The notes beneath the pieces are model-generated. The model did no database searches, had not been told where the DNA came from, and worked only from the letters and a program-made list of their open reading frames with translations. Shown here in pieces: positions 41,044-50,635 of a DNA stretch of 64,000 nt. The position numbers were made by a program, and so were the translations under genes. The DNA comes from Candidatus Saccharimonadota bacterium. Its GTDB lineage: Bacteria; Patescibacteriota; Saccharimonadia; Saccharimonadales; Saccharimonadaceae. Position 1 is the first letter of the stretch. Each line of letters begins with the position of its first letter. Location: positions 62,001 through 126,000 of the forward strand of contig WQUV01000001.1 of NCBI GenBank assembly GCA_009781895.1. Direction: 5' to 3'.

Positions 41044-44000
41044 CTAAAATCGCCGCCGTTTACGTAATGCGAAGCATCCGACCCCTGTCGCTATAACTGC
41101 TCCTAGGCCACCAAAGACAGCCGCCACTACCACTCCAGACCCAGCCTCAAAAACCCCCGTATCTGGTGCATCTATATCAGTATCACCGCCTCCACCGTTT
41201 TCGCCACCACCACTATCACTTACTAAAATTACAGCACTTTGACTACCCAAACTACCCACACCAGCATTCGCATCCGTCGCTGTAATCGTAATCTGCCCCA
41301 ATCTAGTTGGCGTATATGTGAATGTCATGCCGCTCGGCATATCAGGGCCATTTACGCCCGTCCAGTCAAGCTCTGTAAATATAATGGTGGTCGGCATAAA
41401 CTCACCATTTGCTGTCGCATCTGTTAAGTTAAATGTCAGCTCACCCTCAAACAACCCGTTAGGCGTGATCGTAAATGTCGTAGGCTGCCCTAGCTCACCC
41501 ACTGCCGATGTCGGTGTCAGGGTAAAACCGTCTGCCAATACATATACTACCATCTCCTGACTACCTAGAGCGCTCGCCACAGTAACCACATGCCGCCCTG
41601 GTGCTGTCGGCGTAAATGTGAACGTCTTTGCTATGTCCACATTGTCTGTCGTCGCATACTCGCTAGGTGTAAAGCTTAAATTATTAGGGCTGAAGTTTCC
41701 CGCTCCCGTCGAGCCTAGGCTAAATATTCCATCAAACACCGCATTAGGCGTGATAGTAAAGGTCACTACATCACCCACCCGCATAGTCCTCTGCGCATCT
41801 GATGTCATGGCAAAGTCATTCGCCATGATCGTCGTCACCATATTTGCTGTTGGCAATGCTCGACTACCAGGTGCTGTCTCTGCTGTTATTGTAATATGAT
41901 TTGAGCTTAAGCCCGCTGGCAAAGTAATCGTAAAGTCGCACGACGTCGTATTAGTTGTCGCATCATAGTCACTCAAACCAAATGTACAGAACTCGCTGTT
42001 CGCCACCAGCGTCGCACCAGGAATCGCTGCCCCAGTCGCCGTGTCCCGCACCGACAAGTCCACCGTGCCGACATATGGCCCATGGATATTTAGCGTGAAC
42101 AGCCCGCTCATCGCACTGCCCAGCTGGATCGACTCTGGCCCAGTCAAGCTCATCGACTCTGCTAAAGTCATTAATCGCACCGTTTCCGTCCCTAAGCTCG
42201 AGGTAACCGTCACAATACTTTCACCAAAATGCTTTGGCGTGTAGATAAAGGCCTGACTCGGTCGCGTGGTCTGATCATTCGGCCAGTCATTCGCTGAAAA
42301 GTTCACTACTGTACTACTAAATATTCCATCGCCGTGATCATCGCTCAAGCTAAAGTTGCCCGCGAACAGTCGATTCGGCTGAATCGTGAACGTATACGGC
42401 GTATCTAGCGTCGCATCTAGAACCTCTGCAGGTGTTACCGTAAAGGCGTTAGCTAACACCGCCACGTCATGCGTATCCTGATCCGTACCATCATCCGAAC
42501 GAATCTGCACCCAATTACCCTCAAAAGTCGCTGGCAATGTGAAAATGAACGTACAGGTCGTCAGGCCTGTTGCTGCATCCATGTCGCTATTCGTAAACGT
42601 ACAGCTCGATCCACCTTGGCTAGTCGTAATTGTCGCTCCACTGATTTCTGTACCTGCAAAGTTATCCCAAATCGAGAAATTCACCACGCCATTAAACTCA
42701 CCTGGAACTGTATATAAATATGTGCCACTCGTCTGCTCCCAGACAATAGTGTTCGGTCCACCAATCGCTGGCGCATCATGCACGTGGATCTCGATAATCT
42801 GCGAGCTCATTGCAATGCCACTATCACTCGGTATCGGCGTCACCTCGATACATACTCGACCAGCGCTTTGTGGTGTGAATGTGAAATCCTGACTGATCGG
42901 ATCCTGACTGCGATCCGCTAAAAACTGTAAGTAAGTATAAGTAATTGTGCTCGTATCAAAAACCCCATTAAATCCTGCTGTCGCCATACACCCATTGCCC
43001 GACGGAACAATCGCCATCTGAAACTGTCCGTCAAACATCGCATTCGGCGTGATAGTAAATGCAATAGGATTATTAATCTTTTGGTTTTGCAGTTCTGGTC
43101 CTGGTGTTACTGTAAAGTCACTAGCCACTAACTCAACACCAGCCACGCCAACAAGCGGCGACGAGAATATCTCTACTGTATTCACATAGCTCACCGCTGG
43201 GTCAATCAGCGCTGTAAAAGTGAAGTTACACGAAGTTGTATTAGTCACTGGGTCCCAGTCCGCTAGCGTAAAGGTGCATGAAGTCGGCGCGATATCATGT
43301 AGTGCATTGCCTGCAATCGGCAACGAACTATCAATATCAATCGTCCCTTCATATGGCCCATTTAAGGTCAAAGTGAAATTACCAGTCTGTCCACGCACTA
43401 CCCGACTCGGTCCAGTAATTGTCGCCTCATTCGCCATAACCAACAATGTCACCGTCTTTGTATCCAAGCTCTCTGCACCTACTGGCACCGCCACACCAGT
43501 CCGCGTCGCGTCAAACGTCAACGTGATTTCACCTGTCTCTAGCGGTACATAGGTCACACTTCGTGTTTGCGTGGTTTGGTCATTAACTGCTGGCCATTCT
43601 GCCTGCGATACCAAGATTCGAGTCATCGGCGTAAAGAAGCCTCTCGCCCCACCATCATCAAAACTGTAGATGCCCGCGAACAACGCATTTGGCGAGAAGG
43701 TGAACATCAACGGTGTGCCGACTGTCGTTGTGATCACATTTGCCGTTACATCCGCCCCCTCAAACAAGATCTCGTAATCATCAGCGATAATACCAATCAC
43801 TTTCGATGCGATATTTAACCCAGGATCGCTCGGCACTAACGCCCGCGCTTCAAAGTAATTATATCCCGCAAACACATCGACCGTATTGTTTGGCGCATTG
43901 TCCGCCATGCATGCTGTCGTTGTGTTCGTTACTGGGTCCCACATACTATATGTCACCACGCATTCAAATAGACCGCCACCTAGACTCGTCACATTTGTGC

Positions 44001-47000
44001 CCGTAATCATTGTATTTGTCACCAGAGTCGAAGTTGTGCCATCATTTCGCCAAATCCCAAACTGGATCGCCCCCTCATATGGCCCGTTCAGCACAAACGA
44101 AAACCTTGGCGAAGTCGGCGCGTCATCACGCGCGATAAAGTCTGGTCCCAAAATCTCCAAGTCATCCGCAATCACATATACCGTCATAGTAAACACGTCA
44201 CCTACGTTAATACCGCTCGGTCCATCAACCTCAATTACTGTCGCGGTCAAAGTCTTGATGCCTGGTGTTGCCGGCGTATACTCAAAGTCAAACTCGTTAC
44301 TATCTGAATCCCAAGACGCAATACCGCCATCACTAAATAGACTATTTGGATCACCGTCACTCAGCTGCACCCTGCCCGTAAACACACCGTTTGGTCGAAG
44401 CATGTAATCCTGTAGTTGTCCAACCCGTGCTATCTGACAATCTGGCGAAGTCGGCGCACAGTAGAAGTCAATATAGTCTGGTACCACTGTGATAATAGCC
44501 CAGTTAGTATCACCTGTAGTTGTATTCTCGCCCACAACTCGCACTCGTGACCACTCATTCGCTAGCACGCTCGGTACAGTATAAGTAAAGGTTCGGACAA
44601 ATGTCTCACCCGTGCAATCCGTCCCGCCATTGCCGCCACAGAACGCGTAAGTTCGCCCGCTCATTGTCCCGCTCGGATTACTTGTCGAGCCTGAAGTATC
44701 CGTAAACACCCCATCACCCACCGCAACATCTGACATTCCAATCATAATATCGCTCAAGTCAATCTCAAAGCCTGTATTACCGTCTACACCCGAATAAGTC
44801 AGCGTACAATCAACGCTCTGCCCACGCGCCGCATGATCTGGCGTACAGATAATTGATATGTGCGACTCAATCACGAGGAATGAGATCGAAGCATCCGCGA
44901 TCACTGGTCCACTACTTGTGCCAGAAATCGTATGGACACCATCATCGCCCACTACATTCGGTGTGTAGCTGAAGTTCGTGTCCGCACCCGAACCATTAAA
45001 CTCGATATCAAAAGTCGGTGTCTGTGCACTTGCACCACGACTAAATAGCCCACCCTGCTGAGCTACACCACCTACCACCACACTACTATCTAGCGTGATT
45101 GTACCAAAATACGGCGCGTTAAAAGTAGAGATATTAAATCGCGTTCCACAACCCAAACATGTATGCGCGCCACTCGGCAAGCCAACTTGCGGCACATCAA
45201 TTGATACAATTTCGTAAGCTTGAGCCAGTAGCCCGACTGAAACCATATTCTGCGAACCAGTCAGCATCGGTGTCGCATTCGCTGTGATTACTGGCCAGAA
45301 TACCGAATAGCCGTTCGTCCCATCAAACTGATTATCCATAATCCACTGCCAGCTTGGGCTGGTGTAGACAAAGCTCAGTGTTTGATCAATAATTTCTGTT
45401 GTATTTTCAATAGTCGTCGTAAACACTCCGCCAGCAAATCGCGCATCATCACTAGTAAATATACCACCAAGCATGTCAACCGAACCTATGTCCATAATGT
45501 CTGCCAGGCTAATCGTCCCCTCATATGCACCCTGCAAGATGATTCGACAAGGCAACGCTGCCCCTGGTGTCACAAATGTATTCTGCACCCAGTCGCTACC
45601 ATCATAGCACTCCATAGCAAAAGTTCGCGCCAAGACATTCACCATAATGTCAATCCGACCATTATCAACATAGCTATTACCCGAATCAGCAATAATCGTA
45701 ATTTGTCCACGGTAATCTTCTGGAGGCGTGTAATTAAACTGCGCTAAACGCGTACCATCAAAATAAATCTGATTACCATTCTGGATATAAGTACCGCTAA
45801 ACGTCCCGCCGAGACCACCATCAGTCAAGGTCACCCAGCCTGTATAGTTATAGTCGAGACTAATCACGTAGCTACCACCACTCGTACCTATCGAAGTCGG
45901 GCCAGTTATTGTCAAGCTATCTGTAAACGTGAATCCATTCGCCAAAATCGACGTCACACCCGCCACCGTCACTGCCACATCCGCCAAACCCGCGCTATGC
46001 GCTGGTGTCACACAGGAAATCTCAGTGTCGCTAACAACCTGCATATCCTGACAGCCCAAACCACCAATAGTCACGTCAACTGCAAGTAGTGTCACTCGAG
46101 CAAAACCATTTCCTGACTGCCCTGTCTGCGTACCACCACCTGGTGCTGGCATCGTACCAATCGGGCTACCATCAACTGTCGAGGCATTAGATAAGAGTTG
46201 AGTATTATTTAGCAAGAAGTTCCCGCCAATTACCGAGCTATTAACATTGCTTGTCGCGGTAAAGACAAAACCCGAACCACCACCACCAGAGAGTCCGCCG
46301 CCGCCGCCAAACCAACCGCCGCCGCCGCCAGAAGAATTACCGTTAGTTAATGAACATTGCGCAACACCCGTGCCAAATGTACCCGTGCCTGTACAGCCCG
46401 AGGCATTATTCGCGCCTCCGATAGTCTGCGTACCTGCACCGCCACCATACGTACCCGTACTCATTAATCCGCTCGCACCGCCACCCGCACCGCCTGGGAC
46501 CGCGCCAAAGTCGTTGCCTGCCGCACCGCCGCCGCCGCCAGCTACAATCGCCCGCGCGTAAAGCGAATTAATGCCAATTCGGATATCTGTCGCACCACCA
46601 CCTGAGGCCGTCTCGTGACCATTACCATTGTCTGTGCGATAAGCTCCGCCACCACCATTGAAGCCACCTGGCCACGGTGAGGTTGAGGTTCGTGACGCCT
46701 GTGTACCCGCACCGCCGACACATATATAAATAACAGTCCCAGCGGTCAAACGCACGTCACCCACCGAGTATCCACCGCGCCCACCAACATTCGTATTCGC
46801 ATTACCACCTTGCGCCCCCCAGGTCTCAAGTCGGTAAATACCATCCTGTGGCACCGTCCATGGCTGGCACGCACCAGTATAGCTAAAGCTTACACCTGGA
46901 GCTTGAGTGTAATCCGTAAAACCACTACCTGTGATAGTTACACGGTCACCGCCCAGGCTCGTACCACGGTTCGGAGTTACACCAGTAATCATGTTCGCTG

Positions 47001-47148
47001 ATGCCATCAATAGCCCAATCGCCAAAACCACGCCAAGAGTCGGCACTACTGTCACAATCGCCTTCATGCGCTTGGTTCGAGGTATTAGATTCCTCCAATT
47101 CCTCCCGATCCTAAATGGAGTGTCGCCACCCCGCTTGCTAAACCCCAT
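41044..47148 (-). CDS. Giant surface protein: IPT/TIG, ALK-like Gly-rich domain, Ig-like repeats, PDTG anchor
   Basis: A 2034-residue putative adhesin. A basic start and hydrophobic segment (about 30-52) form the export signal. An IPT/TIG domain begins ITGVTPNRGTSLGG; after its first strands a Gly-rich domain (about 93-350) resembling the glycine-rich domain of ALK/LTK receptors (WGAQGG, AGGGGGAAG, GWFGGGGG) is inserted, and the TIG domain resumes at GGLGCQDMQVVSDTEISC. Then come about 14 Ig-like repeats of 90-120 residues with words like GPYEGTI and ITPNAVFDGIFSL. The end is APDTG (1994-1998), a helix and RKRRRF, a sortase-type signal. ATG at 47148 has AAGAGG upstream; an ATG at 47184 is the alternative. 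Confidence 0.82.
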   Translation of the reverse strand: MGFSKRGGDTPFRIGRNWRNLIPRTKRMKAIVTVVPTLGVVLAIGLLMASANMITGVTPNRGTSLGGDRVTITGSGFTDYTQAPGVSFSYTGACQPWTVPQDGIYRLETWGAQGGNANTNVGGRGGYSVGDVRLTAGTVIYICVGGAGTQASRTSTSPWPGGFNGGGGAYRTDNGNGHETASGGGATDIRIGINSLYARAIVAGGGGGAAGNDFGAVPGGAGGGASGLMSTGTYGGGAGTQTIGGANNASGCTGTGTFGTGVAQCSLTNGNSSGGGGGWFGGGGGLSGGGGSGFVFTATSNVNSSVIGGNFLLNNTQLLSNASTVDGSPIGTMPAPGGGTQTGQSGNGFARVTLLAVDVTIGGLGCQDMQVVSDTEISCVTPAHSAGLADVAVTVAGVTSILANGFTFTDSLTITGPTSIGTSGGSYVISLDYNYTGWVTLTDGGLGGTFSGTYIQNGNQIYFDGTRLAQFNYTPPEDYRGQITIIADSGNSYVDNGRIDIMVNVLARTFAMECYDGSDWVQNTFVTPGAALPCRIILQGAYEGTISLADIMDIGSVDMLGGIFTSDDARFAGGVFTTTIENTTEIIDQTLSFVYTSPSWQWIMDNQFDGTNGYSVFWPVITANATPMLTGSQNMVSVGLLAQAYEIVSIDVPQVGLPSGAHTCLGCGTRFNISTFNAPYFGTITLDSSVVVGGVAQQGGLFSRGASAQTPTFDIEFNGSGADTNFSYTPNVVGDDGVHTISGTSSGPVIADASISFLVIESHISIICTPDHAARGQSVDCTLTYSGVDGNTGFEIDLSDIMIGMSDVAVGDGVFTDTSGSTSNPSGTMSGRTYAFCGGNGGTDCTGETFVRTFTYTVPSVLANEWSRVRVVGENTTTGDTNWAIITVVPDYIDFYCAPTSPDCQIARVGQLQDYMLRPNGVFTGRVQLSDGDPNSLFSDGGIASWDSDSNEFDFEYTPATPGIKTLTATVIEVDGPSGINVGDVFTMTVYVIADDLEILGPDFIARDDAPTSPRFSFVLNGPYEGAIQFGIWRNDGTTSTLVTNTMITGTNVTSLGGGLFECVVTYSMWDPVTNTTTACMADNAPNNTVDVFAGYNYFEARALVPSDPGLNIASKVIGIIADDYEILFEGADVTANVITTTVGTPLMFTFSPNALFAGIYSFDDGGARGFFTPMTRILVSQAEWPAVNDQTTQTRSVTYVPLETGEITLTFDATRTGVAVPVGAESLDTKTVTLLVMANEATITGPSRVVRGQTGNFTLTLNGPYEGTIDIDSSLPIAGNALHDIAPTSCTFTLADWDPVTNTTSCNFTFTALIDPAVSYVNTVEIFSSPLVGVAGVELVASDFTVTPGPELQNQKINNPIAFTITPNAMFDGQFQMAIVPSGNGCMATAGFNGVFDTSTITYTYLQFLADRSQDPISQDFTFTPQSAGRVCIEVTPIPSDSGIAMSSQIIEIHVHDAPAIGGPNTIVWEQTSGTYLYTVPGEFNGVVNFSIWDNFAGTEISGATITTSQGGSSCTFTNSDMDAATGLTTCTFIFTLPATFEGNWVQIRSDDGTDQDTHDVAVLANAFTVTPAEVLDATLDTPYTFTIQPNRLFAGNFSLSDDHGDGIFSSTVVNFSANDWPNDQTTRPSQAFIYTPKHFGESIVTVTSSLGTETVRLMTLAESMSLTGPESIQLGSAMSGLFTLNIHGPYVGTVDLSVRDTATGAAIPGATLVANSEFCTFGLSDYDATTNTTSCDFTITLPAGLSSNHITITAETAPGSRALPTANMVTTIMANDFAMTSDAQRTMRVGDVVTFTITPNAVFDGIFSLGSTGAGNFSPNNLSFTPSEYATTDNVDIAKTFTFTPTAPGRHVVTVASALGSQEMVVYVLADGFTLTPTSAVGELGQPTTFTITPNGLFEGELTFNLTDATANGEFMPTTIIFTELDWTGVNGPDMPSGMTFTYTPTRLGQITITATDANAGVGSLGSQSAVILVSDSGGGENGGGGDTDIDAPDTGVFEAGSGVVVAAVFGGLGAVIATGVGCFALRKRRRF
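41400..45900 (-). repeat. Degenerate Ig-like domain repeats within the giant gene
   Basis: The protein repeats two alternating unit types: GPYEGT/GPYVGT units and FxGxFSLxD/NxxFxG units, each 90-120 residues. Similar DNA words recur about every 300 bases but are diverged, so these are old duplications. Confidence 0.6.
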
Positions 47149-47205
47149 AAACCATAACCTCTTGCTTATGCTTATATACAGCATAACACAAAGAGAGAAC
47201 GAAAG

Positions 47206-47934
47206 CTAGCTCGATGCGCTACGAATCACGTCTACTAGCGGCTGATAAATATCATCCTCTGGCTTAATCTTAAAGTCCTTCATTGACGCGCCCTCATCAA
47301 AGACTATGTTCTTATAGCCACGCAAAATCACCACAGGCTGCGTCTCTGCTCCTTCACCCATCAATAGAGTCGCCATTCCAGCCAGTGCATCTATCCTGTT
47401 CACCTGCGTCACCTTCATCTCTCGTCCGAAGATATCAGGTTTACCTCGAATATCCTCTAGCGGCTCTACTCCAGCTAGCCCAATAGCAATACCAACTACC
47501 CCCCAACGAAGCGGTGTGGTATGGCTATCTGTCGTCACCACCCCTAGGTCCTTTAAGCCGTGCTTCGCCACTAATCGCGCTCGGATCTCCGCGCAAATCT
47601 CGTCAGGATTTGATGGCCACATTACGTAATAGCCATTCGAGTTACTTTCGTCAATCCCCGCTGATGCCATCAACACATTCTGCACGATTGTCAAATTACA
47701 CTTATACCCAGCACGATGCGTGTATGGCAGCCAATGCTCCGCTTCCTGTCTAATCAGGTCTTCTTTCTCCACCTCGTCCATCTTCGCTGTCCGCCCCTCA
47801 TGAATCCCTAAGATTTTCGAAGTGATAAAAACGATATCACCCTCCTTAACATCTAAGCTATCAATAATATCCCAAATCTCATCTTTTGGCGGCTGCACTA
47901 TCCGCGTCTTAATCGGTATGAAGTTTAGTATCAT
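47206..47934 (-). CDS. F420-0/folate gamma-glutamyl ligase-like protein
   Basis: A 242-residue protein of the CofE/FbiB-like F420 ligase family, which in CPR genomes is usually annotated as a putative folate metabolism gamma-glutamate ligase. Signs are PIKTRIVQPPKDE, EGDIVFITSKILGI, GVVTTDSHTTPLRWGVVGIAIG and a late QVNRIDALAG. No F420 or folate biosynthesis gene is near, so the substrate is open. ATG at 47934 follows GAAGGAGA. A TTG further upstream lies within a palindromic repeat and is rejected. Confidence 0.78.
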   Translation of the reverse strand: MILNFIPIKTRIVQPPKDEIWDIIDSLDVKEGDIVFITSKILGIHEGRTAKMDEVEKEDLIRQEAEHWLPYTHRAGYKCNLTIVQNVLMASAGIDESNSNGYYVMWPSNPDEICAEIRARLVAKHGLKDLGVVTTDSHTTPLRWGVVGIAIGLAGVEPLEDIRGKPDIFGREMKVTQVNRIDALAGMATLLMGEGAETQPVVILRGYKNIVFDEGASMKDFKIKPEDDIYQPLVDVIRSASS

Positions 47935-47949
47935 ATTTCGTCTCCTTCG

Positions 47950-47975
47950 TAGGGGCGACATTCTGCCGCCCGCCA
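47950..47975. repeat. Palindromic repeat copy 2, intergenic
   Basis: TAGGGGCGACATTCTGCCGCCCGCCA; the arms GGGCGaCA and TGcCGCCC pair. Compare 17585-17610. It fills most of the gap between the gamma-glutamyl ligase-like gene and the upstream transporter gene. Confidence 0.65.
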
Positions 47976-47983
47976 ATCATTAT

Positions 47984-48691
47984 CTATTTAGTCGCCGACA
48001 CAAGAGCAGCAGCCTTGACCGTCTCTTTCTCATCTTGCTTCGCTTTCAGAAACTTCACAAAAGCATACACTACCGGTGTCGTCACCAAGCTCATCGCGCA
48101 CTTGGCAATAGTCAGCGGGATGATAATACTAACCATAAAGTTCGCGTTCGCGCCAAAACCAATACCAACCGTCCAGAACGCCAACACTACAAAGATTGTC
48201 GAATCCATAAACTGCGCTGACCAGTCAGACACATTGTTGCGGAACCACAGCAATCGACCTTCGCCATGTCGCGCCTTTAACTTGCTAAATACTAGCAGGT
48301 TCATGATCGCCGAAATCGCAAACGCCGTCAGCGACGCCAAACCAAAGCGGATCGAAATCGTAAAGATCTGATTATACGCCGCTTCCATCGGTAGGAATCG
48401 CTCTGCCGACGGCATAGCCACCGCAAAAGTCGCAAATAGCGTCATAAATGCTACAGTCACAATCCCCGCATTCACCATACTCTTCGCGCGCTCTTTATTG
48501 TAGACTTCGCACACCGCATCCGTAATCGAGAACAGTAGCGGCATCAAAACAATCGCCACACTGATATTAAAATTGAAACCCAGGAACGAACCTAGAGGCA
48601 TCACTTTAGCGCCCATCAGATTCATCAAGATCACACTCGCGATATAAATCGCAAACAAGATATCCAGCCGTTGATATTTTAGTAATTTCAT
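47984..48691 (-). CDS. Queuosine precursor transporter (YhhQ/VUT family)
   Basis: A 235-residue membrane protein with six hydrophobic helices, of the DUF165/YhhQ family that imports preQ0, preQ1 or queuine for tRNA wobble modification. NLMGAKVMPLG, SITDAVCEVYNKERAK and a later FRNNVSDWSAQFMDSTIFV are family marks. No queuosine genes and no preQ1 riboswitch-like aptamer were found next to it. ATG at 48691 follows GAAAGGG. An auxotroph salvaging queuosine precursors would fit a reduced genome. Confidence 0.88.
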   Translation of the reverse strand: MKLLKYQRLDILFAIYIASVILMNLMGAKVMPLGSFLGFNFNISVAIVLMPLLFSITDAVCEVYNKERAKSMVNAGIVTVAFMTLFATFAVAMPSAERFLPMEAAYNQIFTISIRFGLASLTAFAISAIMNLLVFSKLKARHGEGRLLWFRNNVSDWSAQFMDSTIFVVLAFWTVGIGFGANANFMVSIIIPLTIAKCAMSLVTTPVVYAFVKFLKAKQDEKETVKAAALVSATK

Positions 48692-48776
48692 AAAACCCTT
48701 TCGTTAATAATCTATATTATCCACCGAACTAATTTCATGAAACTAACTACAACATCATATACTCCCTAAAGACTTC

Positions 48777-49298
48777 CTACTCGTCTCTATGCCTCTTTAT
48801 AAATTCACAAATACTCACCGCGCTACCAGTAGCCTCGCCACTTAACATACCTGCAATTTCGCCGTTACGGATAAACTGGAAAGTCGGCACAAACTCAATT
48901 CCTAATCGCTCAAATAATACAGCTCGTCCCGCCTCATTCTGGGCTGCATCAGTATCAAAGTAAACTATCTCGCCGGTCATATCTAGCTCTAGCACTACAT
49001 TCGCCAAGCGTGGCGTAAACTGCTGACAAAACGGACAAGTATCTCGTCCAGTATAGAGGAAGCCCGTCCAGCCATCGTCCAGTTTAGTGATAATATTTGC
49101 CGTTGGCATCCGCTCCAAAAGCCCCGTGCCATCACCCGCAAAGGTATGTGATCGCTCAGCTAATGCCTCACAGCCACTCACATCAACGCTAGTATCATCA
49201 GCTGGTCGCATCATCCAGGCCAAAAGCCCAATTAGTCCAATACCCACAACAGCCACTATCGCTAGCCTAACTAGTCTTGATCGATTCTCATTCTCCAT
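48777..49298 (-). CDS. Membrane-anchored thioredoxin-like protein
   Basis: A 173-residue protein with an N-terminal membrane helix (about 10-30) and an extracellular thioredoxin fold. The redox motif CPFC lies near residue 89 (GRDTCPFCQQF) and the cis-Pro region is FVPTFQF. It resembles bacteriocin transport accessory proteins and other extracytoplasmic thiol oxidoreductases. It may make or repair disulfides in the many Cys-containing surface proteins encoded here (pilin, VirB6-like ectodomain), which is inference. TAGAAT ends 9 bases before the ATG. Confidence 0.82.
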   Translation of the reverse strand: MENENRSRLVRLAIVAVVGIGLIGLLAWMMRPADDTSVDVSGCEALAERSHTFAGDGTGLLERMPTANIITKLDDGWTGFLYTGRDTCPFCQQFTPRLANVVLELDMTGEIVYFDTDAAQNEAGRAVLFERLGIEFVPTFQFIRNGEIAGMLSGEATGSAVSICEFIKRHRDE

Positions 49299-49307
49299 AA
49301 TACTCCC

Positions 49308-49337
49308 ATTCTACCACACCTCCCAGCAACATGCCAA
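49308..49337 (-). promoter_or_regulatory. Promoter of the thioredoxin-like gene
   Basis: TTGGCA (49332-49337), 18 bases, TAGAAT (49308-49313) on the minus strand; 9 bases to the ATG. Confidence 0.5.
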
Positions 49338-49364
49338 CCTGGCTATCCTGAGGTTTTAGAAACT

Positions 49365-49393
49365 TTGACTATCCTAGACAATCACGCTATAAT
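49365..49393 (+). promoter_or_regulatory. Stealth gene promoter, leaderless
   Basis: TTGACT (49365-49370), 17 bases, TATAAT (49388-49393); 7 bases to the ATG at 49401. The upstream in-frame TTG is itself the -35 box. Confidence 0.7.
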
Positions 49394-49400
49394 TATTACA

Positions 49401-50423
49401 ATGAAAATCGATGTCGTAGTCCCTTGGGTCACCAGTAACGACCCCAAATGGCAAGCCCTCCGCCAACAACACCTGCCTAATAACACCAAGTCCGACCAAG
49501 GCGCCGATAACGACGAGGAACTCTTCCGCGACTGGGACACTCTCCGCTATCTCCTCCGCGGCATTCATTCTCACATGCCCTGGGCCAATCGCATCTTTCT
49601 CGTCACCATGAACCAGCGGCCAAAGTGGCTCGCCGACCTCGCAAAGCTCTCAAACGGCAAACTAGCCCTCATCGACCACAAAGATTTCATCCCCAAGGAG
49701 TATCTGCCTACCTTCTCTTCTCACACCATCGAACTCAACTTCCATCGCATTCCCGACCTCTCCGAGCACTTCATTTATTTCAACGATGACATGCTCCCCG
49801 TCCAAGATCTCCAACCAGCTCACTTTTTCGACCATGCTGGCCTACCTAAAGACCAAGCTTCACTCTGGCGCATCTCTCAGCCCAACTACGCCTCTATCTA
49901 CGGACACATTCTACTAAATAACATCTCCCTCCTCAACCAACATTTTTCAACCCAAGACCTCAAATCCAAGCGTAAAATCTACTCCCTTCGCCAAGGCACC
50001 CGCCGCGTCCTCGCAAGCCTCCCCTACCTCCGCTACCGCAACCTGCCTGGCTTCTTCAACCCTCACGGCCCTCAACCCTTCCTTAAATCCACCTTCGAAA
50101 AACTCTGGGAACTTGAGCCTGAAGTACTCGCCAAAACCTGTCAGAACAAATTCCGCACCATCCACGATGTCAATCAATATGTCTTCCGCGACTACCAGCT
50201 CCTCATGGGATCCTATTCGCCAGACAATATTTCTGCCCGCGTTCGCTTTTTCAAAGATTTTCCTGGGCAATTCTCCGCCCTCGAGTCAGCTCTCAAGAAC
50301 CCAAAAATCAAAATGATCTGCATCAATGACGACATCACCGATGACTTCCAAAAGTCTAACGACAAGATGCGTTCCATCCTCGATTCTCACTTACCTACCC
50401 CCGCCCCATGGGAAGTCACTTGA
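49401..50423 (+). CDS. Stealth family sugar-phosphotransferase
   Basis: A 340-residue Stealth protein, a family that transfers sugar 1-phosphate or hexose phosphate units to build capsule-like phosphoglycans. Conserved region 1 is VVVPWVTSNDPKW; CR2 spans LRYLLRGIHSHMPWANRIFLVT, RPKWL, HKDFIP and FIYFNDDM; CR3 and CR4 elements follow (INDD late in the protein). No signal peptide or membrane segment. Start set by the leaderless promoter. With the WcaJ/PglC-like transferase at 5.9 kb it suggests a phosphate-containing surface glycan, which is inference. Confidence 0.87.
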   Translation: MKIDVVVPWVTSNDPKWQALRQQHLPNNTKSDQGADNDEELFRDWDTLRYLLRGIHSHMPWANRIFLVTMNQRPKWLADLAKLSNGKLALIDHKDFIPKEYLPTFSSHTIELNFHRIPDLSEHFIYFNDDMLPVQDLQPAHFFDHAGLPKDQASLWRISQPNYASIYGHILLNNISLLNQHFSTQDLKSKRKIYSLRQGTRRVLASLPYLRYRNLPGFFNPHGPQPFLKSTFEKLWELEPEVLAKTCQNKFRTIHDVNQYVFRDYQLLMGSYSPDNISARVRFFKDFPGQFSALESALKNPKIKMICINDDITDDFQKSNDKMRSILDSHLPTPAPWEVT

Positions 50424-50448
50424 CTTTTTAGCATAAACATGATACAAT
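50420..50448 (+). promoter_or_regulatory. Upstream promoter of tRNA-Leu
   Basis: TTGACT (50420-50425), 17 bases, TACAAT (50443-50448), overlapping the Stealth stop codon. Confidence 0.5.
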
Positions 50449-50488
50449 CATCATAATAGGGGTATTATACCTCTCCGCACTCCTCTCT

Positions 50489-50516
50489 TTTACACTCTTT
50501 GGTTTTATGTTATAAT
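50489..50516 (+). promoter_or_regulatory. Proximal promoter of tRNA-Leu (TAA)
   Basis: TTTACA (50489-50494), 16 bases, TATAAT (50511-50516) with TGT extension, 8 bases before the tRNA. Confidence 0.5.
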
Positions 50517-50524
50517 AACAGTGT

Positions 50525-50610
50525 GCGCGAGTGGCGGAATTGGTATACGCGGCAGACTTAAAATTTGCTGGCCAAAAGCCTTATGGGTTCAAGTCCCATC
50601 TCGCGCACCA
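50525..50610 (+). tRNA. tRNA-Leu (TAA)
   Basis: 86 nt with encoded CCA and a long variable arm. Acceptor GCGCGAG/CTCGCGC, anticodon arm GCAGA-CTTAAAA-TTTGC gives TAA, T-arm ATGGG-TTCAAGT-CCCAT. Confidence 0.95.
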
Positions 50611-50635
50611 AGCAATCTCAATTAAATTATATAAA

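Noticed and set aside
41400-45900. CRISPR-like periodic repeats
   Set aside because: The periodicity is that of diverged protein-coding Ig-like domains in one open frame, with no identical repeats and spacers.
46247-46561. Pro-rich reading frame on the plus strand
   Set aside because: It is the antisense of the Gly-rich domain of the giant protein and has no promoter or binding site.
48692-48776. preQ1 riboswitch before the queuosine precursor transporter
   Set aside because: No preQ1 aptamer-like stem and A-rich tail could be recognised; only TTAGTT direct repeats are present.
49365-49400. TTG start of a longer Stealth protein
   Set aside because: The TTG is the -35 hexamer of the gene's own promoter, and homology begins at the ATG at 49401.
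50531-50635. Longer N-terminus of the DacA-like protein
   Set aside because: It would be translated from within tRNA-Leu; the signal anchor begins at the ATG at 50636.
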